A DNA stretch of 64,000 nt from Alphaproteobacteria bacterium (GCA_017302165.1 JAFLCW010000001.1:992001-1056000), one strand, 5' to 3'; shown: positions 54,818 through 63,924, counted from the first letter of the stretch. The notes: generated from the letters alone by a model not told the origin. Translations and numbers: made by a program.

Positions 54818-54846
54818 TTGACATTTTGGCTTATGTGGGGTACCCT
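54818..54846 (+). promoter_or_regulatory. sigma-70-type promoter upstream of ihfA
   Basis: TTGACA (54818-54823), a 17-base spacer and TACCCT (54841-54846) lie 26 bases before the ihfA start. The -35 element is perfect and the -10 is moderate. Confidence 0.5.
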
Positions 54847-54872
54847 TTATATGTATTTGAAAGGGGATTTCC

Positions 54873-55169
54873 ATGACTGAACGCACCTTAACGCGCGCTG
54901 ACCTTGCCGAAGCGGTCTATGAACAGGTCGGGCTTTCCCGCAACGAATCCTCAGATTTGGTCGAACAGACCCTCGATGAAATCATGAACGCTCTCATTTC
55001 GGGGGATCACGTTAAATTATCCTCTTTCGGGAGCTTTGCGATCCGGGAAAAGGGAGAGCGCATCGGCCGCAATCCAAAAACCGGTGTAGAAGTTCCGATT
55101 AGTCCCCGTAAGGTACTTGTCTTCCGCGCCTCGCACGTCTTAAAAGACAGAATAGCCAAAGGGAAATAG
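54873..55169 (+). CDS. ihfA: integration host factor subunit alpha
   Basis: The 98-residue HU/IHF protein has [38 protein letters not shown] with the DNA-intercalating Pro, and the [11 protein letters not shown] end. It bends DNA with IhfB. Its location between fabH and a MerR gene is conserved in alphaproteobacteria. Confidence 0.94.
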   Translation: MTERTLTRADLAEAVYEQVGLSRNESSDLVEQTLDEIMNALISGDHVKLSSFGSFAIREKGERIGRNPKTGVEVPISPRKVLVFRASHVLKDRIAKGK

Positions 55170-55235
55170 ATTCGCATTTACGGCGCGTCCGTTTTTCCTT
55201 CGGGTCTGTAATATCCCTGTCGTGAGAAAAAGGAC

Positions 55236-55772
55236 ATGTCGATGACTTCATTTGCGCATACATCATTCCAAGGAATGCCCGTTTCAGAAGATCCGGCCTT
55301 AGATCAAGATCGCCCCAAAGTTCAAAAATCGGCCAGTGCCTTTCGCACCATCAGCGAAGTGGCCGATGACATGGACATCCCCCAACATGTGCTTCGTTTC
55401 TGGGAAACAAAATTTACACAGGTGCGTCCGCTCAAACGCGGCGGCGGCAGACGTTATTACCGCCCCGAAGATGTGGCGACGTTAAAACGTATCCATCATC
55501 TGCTCTATACCGAAGGATACACCATCAAGGGTGTTCAAAAACTCCTGAAGGGGCAGGGCAGACAGCAAATCGTGAATGCGCAGGTGGCCAGCGTCGCGCC
55601 GGTCTTTGCGACGGAATCAAAAATTCAACCTCCGGCCGATCAGGCAGACAATACGGCTGTTACCTCTGCGCCCGGCCTTAAACGTGACCTGTCAGATACC
55701 CAGCGCGTGATGCTCGAACTGATGCTCGATGATCTTAAATCCCTGCGTCAACTGGTCGATATGGCCGCCTAA
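55236..55772 (+). CDS. MerR family transcriptional regulator
   Basis: The 178-residue protein has a MerR helix-turn-helix (about 36-105): [20 protein letters not shown], then [20 protein letters not shown]. There is no effector-binding Cys set, and the C-terminal helix is short. It follows ihfA in the usual alphaproteobacterial order; targets are unknown. Confidence 0.9.
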   Translation: MSMTSFAHTSFQGMPVSEDPALDQDRPKVQKSASAFRTISEVADDMDIPQHVLRFWETKFTQVRPLKRGGGRRYYRPEDVATLKRIHHLLYTEGYTIKGVQKLLKGQGRQQIVNAQVASVAPVFATESKIQPPADQADNTAVTSAPGLKRDLSDTQRVMLELMLDDLKSLRQLVDMAA

Positions 55773-55801
55773 GGGCAACACCTATCTTTAAGGGGGGGGG
55801 T

Positions 55802-56140
55802 ATGCCGCATATCGTGGCTGAATATTCTGCCAATCTGGTGGGGCGAGTGGATATCCCGGATCTTGTCCGTGGCCTTCACGCGGCACTGGCCGGGGCTGGG
55901 GTGGATGAAACGCGCATCAAGACAAGGGCAGTTCGGATTGACGACTATGTTCTTGGCGGGGGCAAGACGGCAATGATTCATGTTACCTTGTCCTTATTGA
56001 CCGGTCGGGATGAAGCGACCCGGGTGGCCTATGGCACGGCTCTGCATACGTGCCTGAAGGCCAAGGCGGCCGCGTTGGGGGATATATGCGCCCTGACCCT
56101 TGAGGTGCGTGAAATGACCCGGGAAACCTATTTCCTATAG
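55802..56140 (+). CDS. 5-carboxymethyl-2-hydroxymuconate isomerase family protein
   Basis: The 112-residue tautomerase-fold protein has the N-terminal catalytic Pro after Met (MPHIVAEYS), the family motifs RAVRIDDYVLGGG and IHVTLSLLTGRDEATR. CHMI enzymes act in homoprotocatechuate breakdown, but no other genes of that pathway are nearby, so the true substrate is open. The ribosome-binding region is a run of nine G (55792-55800) directly before the ATG. Confidence 0.85.
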   Translation: MPHIVAEYSANLVGRVDIPDLVRGLHAALAGAGVDETRIKTRAVRIDDYVLGGGKTAMIHVTLSLLTGRDEATRVAYGTALHTCLKAKAAALGDICALTLEVREMTRETYFL

Positions 56141-56216
56141 CCTGCAGGCAGATTTTAATTGAAAGAGTTGCCTTTTCCCCCAAAGTCCATTAACACATTC
56201 TCACCAGTCGTCCGGT

Positions 56217-56293
56217 CGGGGTGTAGCGCAGCCTGGTAGCGCACTTGCATGGGGTGCAAGGGGTCGCAAGTTCAAATCTTGTCACCCCGACCA
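56217..56293 (+). tRNA. tRNA-Pro (anticodon GGG)
   Basis: The full cloverleaf includes acceptor CGGGGTG/CACCCCG, D arm GCGC/GCGC, anticodon stem CTTGC/GCAAG with loop ATGGGGT (anticodon GGG, reading CCC), T arm GCAAG TTCAAAT CTTGT, discriminator A and encoded CCA at 56291-56293. Confidence 0.96.
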
Positions 56294-56309
56294 ATTTTTC
56301 CTAAATCCT

Positions 56310-57704
56310 TCACGTCTTGGGCGGTGTTTCCAACTTTCGGTACAAGGTGGATTTCGCCACGCCTAATTCATCTGCCGCCCGGGAAACATTGCCGCCGCAA
56401 TAATCAATCGCATGGCGTATGGCTTCGATTTCAATAACCTCGAGTGTTTTTAACTTTTGGTTCTGCGTCAAAAATTGAGACGTTCCCTTGGTATCGGATG
56501 TGCGCATAGACCCGATGGATCCAGACAGCGATGCTGGCGAAAAATCATCAATTTGTAATTCAGGATGGTCTGATAACACCATGGCGCGGTGAATTTTATT
56601 TTCCAGTTCTCGGACGTTTCCGGTCCAAGGTTGCTGTTGTAAATGTGCCATGGCTTCATCGGAAATACGTCTTAAATGCCGTTTTTCCTGCGCGGCAAAG
56701 CGGCGGATGAAATGATAAGCCAGTGCCGGAATATCTTGAGCCCGATCACGAAGCGCAGGCATGTGAATCTGAAGAACGTTCAACCGGAAAAAAAGATCCT
56801 CACGAAAACGCCCGGCCTTGACGTCTGCGGACAGATCCCTGTGTGTGGCGGCGATAATGCGTACATCCACCGGAAGGGTTTGTCCGGCGCCAACAGGCTC
56901 AACCTCTTTTTCTTGAAGAACACGAAGTAATTTCACTTGAGCGTCTGCGGGTAATTCTCCCACTTCATCCAGAAAAATAGTGCCCCCGTCGGCTTCACGG
57001 AATTTACCCATAGCCTTGGTCACCGCCCCCGTGAAAGCTCCTTTTTCATGGCCAAACAGTGTGCTTTCAACCAATTGTTCGGGGATCGCCCCGCAGTTAA
57101 TAGCCACAAAAGGTTGATGATTGCGCGTGCTTTCACCATGGATCGCCCGAGCCAGAATTTCTTTGCCCGTACCGGTTTCGCCACTGATCAAAACAGGGAT
57201 GTGGGTGGTCGCCGCTTTTCGCGCTACGGTGACGACGTTAGACAAACCGCCCTCATAACCCACCATATCTTCAAATCGTTGCGTCCCGTGTGTTTGCCGT
57301 GTCAGGCGCTGAACTTCGTGCTCAAGATTCTGGCGTTTAAGTGCATTTGTCACACTGACGATAAATCGTTCGGGTTCAATTGGTTTTGAAATAAAATCGG
57401 CGGCGCCGCGTTTCATGGCCTCAACGGCGTCCTGCGTTTTTTGTGAAGCCGTGATCATGATGACGGGGATATCAGGGCGGATGTCCTGAAGGGCGTCCAT
57501 GAATTCAAACCCCGACATTTTCGGCATGTGCAAGTCAAGTATGACGGCGGCAATGGAACGCGCCTGATCCTGACGGATCAGGTCAAGCGCGTCTGGACCA
57601 TTACTGGATTCCATGACCTTAAGCGGAAGCCGTTTCAAAGCCAGCATCGAAAGGCTTTTTCGTTGTGAGGAATCGTCATCAATGATCAGAAGGGTTTGAG
57701 CCAT
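56310..57704 (-). CDS. NtrC-family sigma-54-dependent response regulator
   Basis: The 464-residue activator has a receiver domain with D57 (AVILDLHMPKMSG), an AAA+ domain with Walker A GETGTGKE, the sigma-54-contacting loop GAFTGA and Walker B GGTIFLDEVGE, and a Fis-type helix-turn-helix at the end (NVSRAADELGVAKSTLYRKL). The ATG at 57704 starts directly before the receiver; the frame extends to 57818 without family similarity. It is divergent from the 57940 operon, which has a near-consensus sigma-54 promoter, so it is the likely activator of that promoter. It converges on tRNA-Pro. Confidence 0.93.
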   Translation of the reverse strand: MAQTLLIIDDDSSQRKSLSMLALKRLPLKVMESSNGPDALDLIRQDQARSIAAVILDLHMPKMSGFEFMDALQDIRPDIPVIMITASQKTQDAVEAMKRGAADFISKPIEPERFIVSVTNALKRQNLEHEVQRLTRQTHGTQRFEDMVGYEGGLSNVVTVARKAATTHIPVLISGETGTGKEILARAIHGESTRNHQPFVAINCGAIPEQLVESTLFGHEKGAFTGAVTKAMGKFREADGGTIFLDEVGELPADAQVKLLRVLQEKEVEPVGAGQTLPVDVRIIAATHRDLSADVKAGRFREDLFFRLNVLQIHMPALRDRAQDIPALAYHFIRRFAAQEKRHLRRISDEAMAHLQQQPWTGNVRELENKIHRAMVLSDHPELQIDDFSPASLSGSIGSMRTSDTKGTSQFLTQNQKLKTLEVIEIEAIRHAIDYCGGNVSRAADELGVAKSTLYRKLETPPKT

Positions 57705-57892
57705 GAAGAATGCCACCAGCGCGGAATAGAGGGGTAGAAAAACACAGACGCCATAAGATGTTAGACGCTCTTTGCGACCACGCCAAGGGCAGGCGTTCGA
57801 AATTGCGACACATCTCATCAGTTTATTTTGAATTTGATCTAAATTTCTTGCAGTGCCGTCATCTTAAATTATTGAAAAACAATAATAAATTA

Positions 57893-57908
57893 TGGCACAC
57901 CATTTGCT
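57893..57908 (+). promoter_or_regulatory. sigma-54 (-24/-12) promoter of the response-regulator operon
   Basis: TGGCAC-N5-TTGCT at 57893-57908 has the GG and GC elements (57894-57895 and 57906-57907) ten bases apart, matching the RpoN consensus. Transcription should start near 57918, about 22 bases before the ATG. A TATAAT at 57914-57919 lacks a -35 partner. A palindrome TTATTG-N5-CAATAA at 57869-57885 lies just upstream and could be an activator or IHF site. The divergent gene encodes an NtrC-type activator. Confidence 0.75.
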
Positions 57909-57939
57909 ATAACTATAATGGACAAGAGAGGCACAGATC

Positions 57940-58842
57940 ATGCAATACCAGAATATACCGGTTGTCAGTCGATCCGATGAAGCGCTGTATGCCTTGTTAA
58001 AGGAGTTAAAGGAAACAGCCCCATCCACACGTTGCATTGTGCTTCTGTGTTCGCAGATGACCGATCGTCCCGCGGATTGGCTCATGCGTATAGATCGCGC
58101 GGTGAACGAACGGATGGATGAACCGTCAGTTAAGATCCTACAGAGTAGTGATCAGGATGTTTTTATCTTTTCCAAACACGCGACGCATAAAGTTTTTACG
58201 AGTCTCCTCTCCCACCCCACTCTAGACTGGCTGGCTTCCCACGAAGGGAAGCCAGCCGCTTTTTTTGAAGTCGGGTATGACGGTGACTGGATAGCAGGTC
58301 TGATCAAAAACAAAATTTCCGCCCAGCGTGATAGGCTTAGCGAACTTCAGATGCGCGAGCTTGAGGCTCAGTTACGCCGTCGTGAGCTGGCACTGAATGC
58401 TCCCATTCGGATTGATCTTGTTCGTTCCATTGATACGCGCCGAGATAGCCGCGCAGAGCCACATATTCTTGTTGTCGATGACGATCTTTTCACCCAAAAA
58501 GTTGTCCGAAAGGCGATCCCCTCTACACTTGAGGCATCATTCGCGGACTGCGCGGCAAGTGCCTTCATGACGTATGTTCGTCATGCGCCTGACGTGGTCT
58601 TTCTTGATATTGGTTTGCCGGATGTGGATGGCCATAACGTCCTTAATAAAATATTTGAAATGGATCCTCATGCATACGTCATTATGCTCAGCGCGAACGG
58701 CCACCGTGATAATGTTATGAAGGCGATACAAAAGGGCGCCAAGGGCTTTGTTGGGAAGCCCTTTAATACCAGTAAGCTTATCGAATATATCGAAAAATCT
58801 CCCCATATCAGATCAAAACAAAAGAAAGAAGGTCGTGCATGA
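57940..58842 (+). CDS. response regulator with uncharacterised N-terminal domain
   Basis: The 300-residue protein has an unknown N-terminal domain (about 1-130), a short charged coiled coil (about 130-155, QMRELEAQLRRRELAL) and a C-terminal receiver domain with the acidic pair in HILVVDDDLF, phosphoacceptor D223 (VVFLDIGLPDVDG) and K273 (FVGKPFN). There is no DNA-binding output domain, so the N-terminal part is the likely output or partner site. GAGAGG lies eight bases before the ATG. Its ATGA overlap couples it to the next receiver gene. A strong terminator-like hairpin lies inside the frame at 58229-58266, at residues 97-109. Confidence 0.85.
   Translation: MQYQNIPVVSRSDEALYALLKELKETAPSTRCIVLLCSQMTDRPADWLMRIDRAVNERMDEPSVKILQSSDQDVFIFSKHATHKVFTSLLSHPTLDWLASHEGKPAAFFEVGYDGDWIAGLIKNKISAQRDRLSELQMRELEAQLRRRELALNAPIRIDLVRSIDTRRDSRAEPHILVVDDDLFTQKVVRKAIPSTLEASFADCAASAFMTYVRHAPDVVFLDIGLPDVDGHNVLNKIFEMDPHAYVIMLSANGHRDNVMKAIQKGAKGFVGKPFNTSKLIEYIEKSPHIRSKQKKEGRA
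58229..58266 (+). terminator. intrinsic-terminator-like hairpin inside the response-regulator frame
   Basis: A perfect 12-bp stem (GGCTGGCTTCCC / GGGAAGCCAGCC) with a five-base loop is followed by GC and seven T (58260-58266). It meets every formal criterion for a rho-independent terminator although it lies within an open reading frame. Upstream is a C/T-rich stretch (58203-58223) that resembles an anti-Shine-Dalgarno motif. It could attenuate the operon or form the 3' end of a short RNA from the sigma-54 promoter. Confidence 0.6.
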
Positions 58843-59234
58843 CTGTAACCTTTGATAAAAACTTGACCGTGGAGCAGTTAGAAAAAATCTTACCCAAAGT
58901 CCTTTTGATCGAAGACGAACCTTCGACGCGCTGGATTGTGAGAACGGCATTAAAAGATCATTGCTTTTTAGCCACCGCAACAGGTGTTATGGATGGTATC
59001 CGCCGCATAGAAGAATATGTACCGGACGTCATTTTTCTGGATATCAATTTAATAGATGGATCTGGATTTACAATATTGGAATGGGTTGTTCAAAAATTTC
59101 CGCATATGATTGTCGTCATGTTTAGCGGGAATAATGATGTGACGAACATGTCCAGAGCGTTATTGGCTGGGGCTTATGGTTTTGTTTCCAAGCCTTTTCA
59201 AAAAGAAGAGTTGCTGGAATATCTTCATACCTAA
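58839..59234 (+). CDS. single-domain response regulator
   Basis: The 131-residue protein is a stand-alone receiver domain with VLLIEDEPSTRW, phosphoacceptor D68 (DVIFLDINLIDGSG) and K118 (FVSKPFQKEE). A 20-residue N-terminal helix precedes the domain. It overlaps the preceding gene by four bases and is probably part of a phosphorelay, perhaps taking phosphate from the hybrid kinase encoded convergently 12 bases away. Confidence 0.9.
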   Translation: MTVTFDKNLTVEQLEKILPKVLLIEDEPSTRWIVRTALKDHCFLATATGVMDGIRRIEEYVPDVIFLDINLIDGSGFTILEWVVQKFPHMIVVMFSGNNDVTNMSRALLAGAYGFVSKPFQKEELLEYLHT

Positions 59235-59246
59235 TCTAGATGAGGT

Positions 59247-61871
59247 TTAGGCGTGTAGTTCGCCTAAAAACGCCTGAACCTTGGACAGTTCATTTAGAAT
59301 ATTCTCGTGCATCACGGCTTTATTCTCGGCGGTTGCATCTGCAAGATTCTCTGCTTCCTTGCATAAATTAGACAAGGTATTGGCTCCTAAATTGGCCGCA
59401 GATCCCTTTAACTTATGTGCTGTCCGTTTCCATTCTTCGTTATACTCATCCGTAATATGGCGCGATAAGTGAGTTACGCCTTCTTCGGCTTGGGTTAAGA
59501 AGATGTCAAAAAATTCCTTTTCTTCCTCAGGATTTCCATCTGTAAACTGCCGAAGATGGGTTAAATCCACCGGGGCTTGATCCATCAACGATGTGTGTGT
59601 ATGTGCCTTTACCTGCTGGATCCATTGATCAGAAGGATTGGCGTGTGAATCAGAATTCTTTGTCTTGATAAACAGGGATATGGCATCCCGTACTTGTGCA
59701 ATAGAAATAGGCTTTGTGACATAGTAATCCATACCGGATTCAAGGCATTTCTGCTGTGTGCCCTTCATGGCATCGGCGGTAACCGCAATAATGGGTGTAT
59801 GAGCGCGCGAAGTGGCAGACTCAAGTTCACGAATCCGCCGTGTCGCTAAAAATCCATCGACCCCCGGCATCTGGCAATCCATCAGAATGATGCTGTAGGT
59901 GTTGTTTTGATAACGGGATATGGCTTCTTCCCCGTCGTTTGCGGCGTGAATCACTGAAAATCCAAGTTTCATTAAAAGTTTGCGCATAAAAAGAATATTG
60001 GTAGGGTGGTCATCCACGATCAGTGCATGGTGGTTTCTGAAATAATGTTCGGATGAACCGCCTTCTGTTGTCTCTGCACTATCTTCCTGATAATTCTCTA
60101 AGGATTCAAAGGGAACATCAAACCAAAAAGTAGACCCTAAGCCCACAACACTCTCGACGCCAATACGGCCACCCATCATTTCTACCAACTGTTTGGTGAT
60201 GGTAAGCCCTAGGCCTGTGCCGCCAAATTTTCGTGCTGTCGACACATCTCCTTGCGTAAATTTTTCAAAAATGACATCCAGAAACTCAGGAGATATACCG
60301 ACGCCGGTGTCTTCGATACGAAAGCGTACCGTTGCTTCTCCATTCTCTCTGATGACAGAAACATCTATATGCACTGAGCCTTTTTCCGTGAATTTGACGG
60401 CATTGCCGATCAGGTTATAAAAAATCTGACGGATACGGTTATGATCTCCGATCACCCATGTGGGGACGAGGGGGCTAATAGTGGTCGAAAGGGAAACCAT
60501 TTTTTTGGCGGCCATCGGCCGGAGCATATTGGTCACCTGCATAATAGATCGCGGCACATTCATGGGCACCATTTCGAGCGTTAATTCGCCAGCTTCGATC
60601 TTAGAAAAATCAAGCAAGTCATTAAGCAAGGCCAACAAACCTTCGGCTGAATGGTGGATAGAATACAGGGATTCTTTATCCTCATGCGACATGGGTGTAT
60701 CAAGCAATAATCCGGATAATCCGATAATTCCGTTCATCGGGGTTCTTAGCTCATGGCTCATGTTCGCCAAGAAATTTCCTTTAGCGCGCGAGGCTACTTC
60801 GGCGGCTTCACGGGTGATCATTAATTCTTTCTCGAATGCTTTTTGCTGGGTGATATCACGCTCAATCGCGGCAAAATGGGTGATTTCCCCGCGTTCATTT
60901 TTAACAGGCATAATGCTGATATCCAGCCAATAGGCCTTGCCACTTTTTGTATAGTTTTTTAGCTGACCTTGAAACGGCTTTCCTTCCCGAAGATTATTTC
61001 CTAATTGTGCCGTTACTTTTTTGTCGATATCGCGGCCTTGTAATATTTTGGGTGTTTTTCCGACTACTTCCGCCAGCGTGTATTCTGTCAGGCGCGTAAA
61101 GGCTTCGTTCACGTAAATAATATGAGGACCCGTTTCAAGATTGGCGTCCGTGATGAGAACGGCATCTTTTGCGTTTTCAATGGCGGCTTGCATTAACCTG
61201 GAACGTTCTTGTTCTTTTTTAATACTCGTGATGTCATAAGCATAAATGACAAGTGTTTTTTTACCTTCCACCACGACAGGCATAATCGTTTGATAATAGG
61301 GGGTTTCATTATATAACCATTCTCTGGTCAATGTGTTCATGTGTCTTTGAGAATATTCTAAGGCATATGACTCGAGACCTGCCAGGGCTGGATGTCGAAA
61401 CCCTAGAATTTCTATATCCTGATATCTTTCTCTGGCTGAGGGGTTAGCGAATAAGACCTCTCCGGATACAGAAATCTGTATGGTTGGGCTCGGGTTATTA
61501 ATAGGTATTTGGGCAATTTTCTCGGCGGCCTGTTGTGCGGCGTGAAGGCGTTCTTCTGAGTCTTTGAGTTCAGCATAGGGTTTAATCAAAATCTTTCGTC
61601 CGACATAGCCCATGATGGCAAACGCTACTGTTAAGCCTAAGGACAATGACCCTAGAATTTTGATCGAGAGTTGTTTTAGATATTGACTTTGTATGGCTTC
61701 GTTTTGCGTCAGATTGAGATTATAGAGATGCCGTAATGTTTGTTCCGTACTTGGCAGAACGAAGAGGGATGTCATGCCCAGGCAAATGAAAAACGCCACT
61801 AAAAATACAATTAAAAAAAGCCGAGTGACCGAGGCTTTGTTGGATGTTCGCTGACTTAAAGCGTTGTTCAC
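59247..61871 (-). CDS. hybrid sensor histidine kinase with PAS, REC and HPt domains
   Basis: The 874-residue membrane kinase has hydrophobic segments at about 17-40 and 72-92, a PAS-like region (about 125-215), a PAS/PAC pair (about 225-345), HisKA with H373 (NMSHELRTPMNG), an ATPase domain (NLIGNAVKFTEKG, DTGVGISP, GGTGLGLTITKQ), a receiver with D665 (IILMDCQMPGVDG) and a C-terminal HPt with H819 (TAHKLKGSAANLG). It could run a full His-Asp-His relay and hand phosphate to the nearby receivers. It starts with GTG 61871 with GAGGG upstream, downstream of recN on the same strand. Confidence 0.93.
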   Translation of the reverse strand: MNNALSQRTSNKASVTRLFLIVFLVAFFICLGMTSLFVLPSTEQTLRHLYNLNLTQNEAIQSQYLKQLSIKILGSLSLGLTVAFAIMGYVGRKILIKPYAELKDSEERLHAAQQAAEKIAQIPINNPSPTIQISVSGEVLFANPSARERYQDIEILGFRHPALAGLESYALEYSQRHMNTLTREWLYNETPYYQTIMPVVVEGKKTLVIYAYDITSIKKEQERSRLMQAAIENAKDAVLITDANLETGPHIIYVNEAFTRLTEYTLAEVVGKTPKILQGRDIDKKVTAQLGNNLREGKPFQGQLKNYTKSGKAYWLDISIMPVKNERGEITHFAAIERDITQQKAFEKELMITREAAEVASRAKGNFLANMSHELRTPMNGIIGLSGLLLDTPMSHEDKESLYSIHHSAEGLLALLNDLLDFSKIEAGELTLEMVPMNVPRSIMQVTNMLRPMAAKKMVSLSTTISPLVPTWVIGDHNRIRQIFYNLIGNAVKFTEKGSVHIDVSVIRENGEATVRFRIEDTGVGISPEFLDVIFEKFTQGDVSTARKFGGTGLGLTITKQLVEMMGGRIGVESVVGLGSTFWFDVPFESLENYQEDSAETTEGGSSEHYFRNHHALIVDDHPTNILFMRKLLMKLGFSVIHAANDGEEAISRYQNNTYSIILMDCQMPGVDGFLATRRIRELESATSRAHTPIIAVTADAMKGTQQKCLESGMDYYVTKPISIAQVRDAISLFIKTKNSDSHANPSDQWIQQVKAHTHTSLMDQAPVDLTHLRQFTDGNPEEEKEFFDIFLTQAEEGVTHLSRHITDEYNEEWKRTAHKLKGSAANLGANTLSNLCKEAENLADATAENKAVMHENILNELSKVQAFLGELHA

Positions 61872-61986
61872 ATCACCCTCATTCTCAAAGAATACCTATT
61901 AATTTTATAAAAAACGGGTGAATTTCAGGTTAATACAACACATGTGTATGCATCCTATTAAAGGCTTTGTGTGTCAAAGGGTTATT

Positions 61987-63771
61987 CTATGCGGCAGGAG
62001 CCTCAGTTGCAGGAGAAGGCGGAGGCGTGATAGCTTCCTGTGCGGCCATCGCGGCGGCTTGTTCGGCCAGTTGTTTTCGGATGATGGCGGCTTCTTTGGC
62101 TTCGTTGATTAAGCTTTGTGCGGCGGCATTCGATTCCTGTGTGAGTTTTTCGCCCGCCAACATACGGGATACTTCTTCGATCCGCTGATCCATTGTGAGT
62201 TCGCGTACCTGAGATGTTGTGCTGGCGCCGTCTGTTTTTTTGCTAATGTATAAATGTTGATGTCCACGAGAGGCAACCTGCGGGCTGTGGGTGATAACCA
62301 GAACCTGCGTGTTATCCGCCAAAAGGGCAATGCGGTCACCCACCGCGGCCGCGGCGGCACCGCCGATCCCCGTATCAATTTCGTCGAAGACTAATGTTGG
62401 GGTTGCCTGAACGCGTTGAAGAACGACTTTAAGTGCCAAGATAAGACGTGCCAATTCCCCCCCTGAAGCCGTTTCTGAAATAGGGCTAAAGGGCATCCCC
62501 GGGTTCATGCGGGCGGTAAAGGTTACTTCGTTAAGACCCCGTTCTGTCCAAGGCATATTGACGTTTTCAACGACATCCACCACAAATTCCGCCTTGAGCA
62601 ATTTGATCGGCGCCAATTCTTTGGTGATGGCTTTGCTGAGGGCTTTGCCAGCTACTTTACGTTTTTCAGACAGGATATGCGCATGGTGGCGGTAATTATT
62701 TTTGGCCTGTATCAGGCTTTCCTGCAGGCGTTTGATGGTTTCCTGCCCGCGGGCGACCCGTTCCAGTTTTCCGGTCACCTCTTCGTAAAAATCTGAGAGA
62801 TCCTCAAAAGGAATTTTATTGTCCTTACAAATTTTATTCATCGTGTTCAGGATGTCCTGAAACCGGTAAATCGGCGCGGTGTCGATCTCGTATTCAGGAG
62901 ATACTAACCCCATTTCCGTGACCGCATCCCGCGCATTGGCCAGAGAGGATTCAAGTAATTGCCCCAGCCGCGCCACTTTTTCCTTATCCACATTTTGCTG
63001 ACGCGCCAGAATTTTATTGGCTGTTGATAATGACACTACCACGCCGTTGGCTGAAACCAGTTGACCCAAAATAGATTGAAAAGCCTCCATCGTTTCTTTG
63101 GCGGTGAGAAGCCGTGCATATTCTTCTTTGGCTTCGATATGAAAGTTTTTCTTCATCCCGATTTTATCGAATTCCTTGCCAATCCCCTGAAGCCGGATTA
63201 ACTCCCGGCCTTTATGCCGCGCCAGAAAGACGTTTTCGTCTTCAAGTTCTTGCGTGTAACGATTGACATCACGAAGGGCATCAATAACGTTGGTAAAAAC
63301 TTCTTTCGGGAAGGCCCCGGAAAGATCGAGCCATGTGAGCTGGTTCTGAGGGTCCATAATGCTCTGGTTGGCGAACTGCCCATGAATTTCAACAATCGTG
63401 ACGCCGATTTTTTTCAACGTCTCATCATCAATCGGTTTACCGTTTAAACGGATTTCCCCGCCGCCGCCTGATTTCAGCGTGCGGTATACCATGAATTCAC
63501 CGCCGGGTTTTGATACCAAACCGTTTTGCATCAAAATAGACCAGACCGGATGTGTCGGGATCGGATTAAATGTCGCTTCGAAAATTGATTCTGTGGCACC
63601 GGCGCGAATGGAATCAGGATTGGCGTCCTCGCCTAGAATATATCCCAGCGCATCCAGCAGGATTGATTTACCCGCGCCCGTTTCCCCGGTCAGGATGGTG
63701 AGGCCGGATTGAAAATCCAGCTCCAGCTTGTCGATGATAACGAATTGTTCAATCTTGAATTTTTTAAGCAT
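61987..63771 (-). CDS. recN: DNA repair protein RecN
   Basis: The 594-residue SMC-like ATPase has Walker A GETGAGKS at residues 29-36, the coiled-coil arms, the signature ETASGGELARLILALK and Walker B VFDEIDTGIGGA, followed by the His-containing VITHSPQVASRGHQH. It helps recombinational repair of double-strand breaks. The C-terminus carries a roughly 35-residue Ala/Gln/Pro tail beyond the usual end. The hybrid kinase gene follows after 115 bases. Confidence 0.95.
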   Translation of the reverse strand: MLKKFKIEQFVIIDKLELDFQSGLTILTGETGAGKSILLDALGYILGEDANPDSIRAGATESIFEATFNPIPTHPVWSILMQNGLVSKPGGEFMVYRTLKSGGGGEIRLNGKPIDDETLKKIGVTIVEIHGQFANQSIMDPQNQLTWLDLSGAFPKEVFTNVIDALRDVNRYTQELEDENVFLARHKGRELIRLQGIGKEFDKIGMKKNFHIEAKEEYARLLTAKETMEAFQSILGQLVSANGVVVSLSTANKILARQQNVDKEKVARLGQLLESSLANARDAVTEMGLVSPEYEIDTAPIYRFQDILNTMNKICKDNKIPFEDLSDFYEEVTGKLERVARGQETIKRLQESLIQAKNNYRHHAHILSEKRKVAGKALSKAITKELAPIKLLKAEFVVDVVENVNMPWTERGLNEVTFTARMNPGMPFSPISETASGGELARLILALKVVLQRVQATPTLVFDEIDTGIGGAAAAAVGDRIALLADNTQVLVITHSPQVASRGHQHLYISKKTDGASTTSQVRELTMDQRIEEVSRMLAGEKLTQESNAAAQSLINEAKEAAIIRKQLAEQAAAMAAQEAITPPPSPATEAPAA

Positions 63772-63924
63772 CGGGCGTTTGGCGTTTGAAGGACAGGGAA
63801 GAATGACTCTCTCTTCAGGATATGATATTCTTTGTTTCTTTACAAAGTCTTAAGCATGTTTAGGATGAGGGATAATAAAAATCCTGTGAAAATCCTCGTG
63901 TTTAGCCCGTTCCAAGGAGCCTAT

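Noticed and set aside
56141-56160. GCCTGCAGGC palindrome after the isomerase gene
   Set aside because: It has no loop and no T run, so it is neither a convincing terminator nor a clear operator.
61987-62100. Ala/Gln/Pro-rich tail of RecN as a fused domain
   Set aside because: It is low-complexity and only about 35 residues, so no extra domain is supported.
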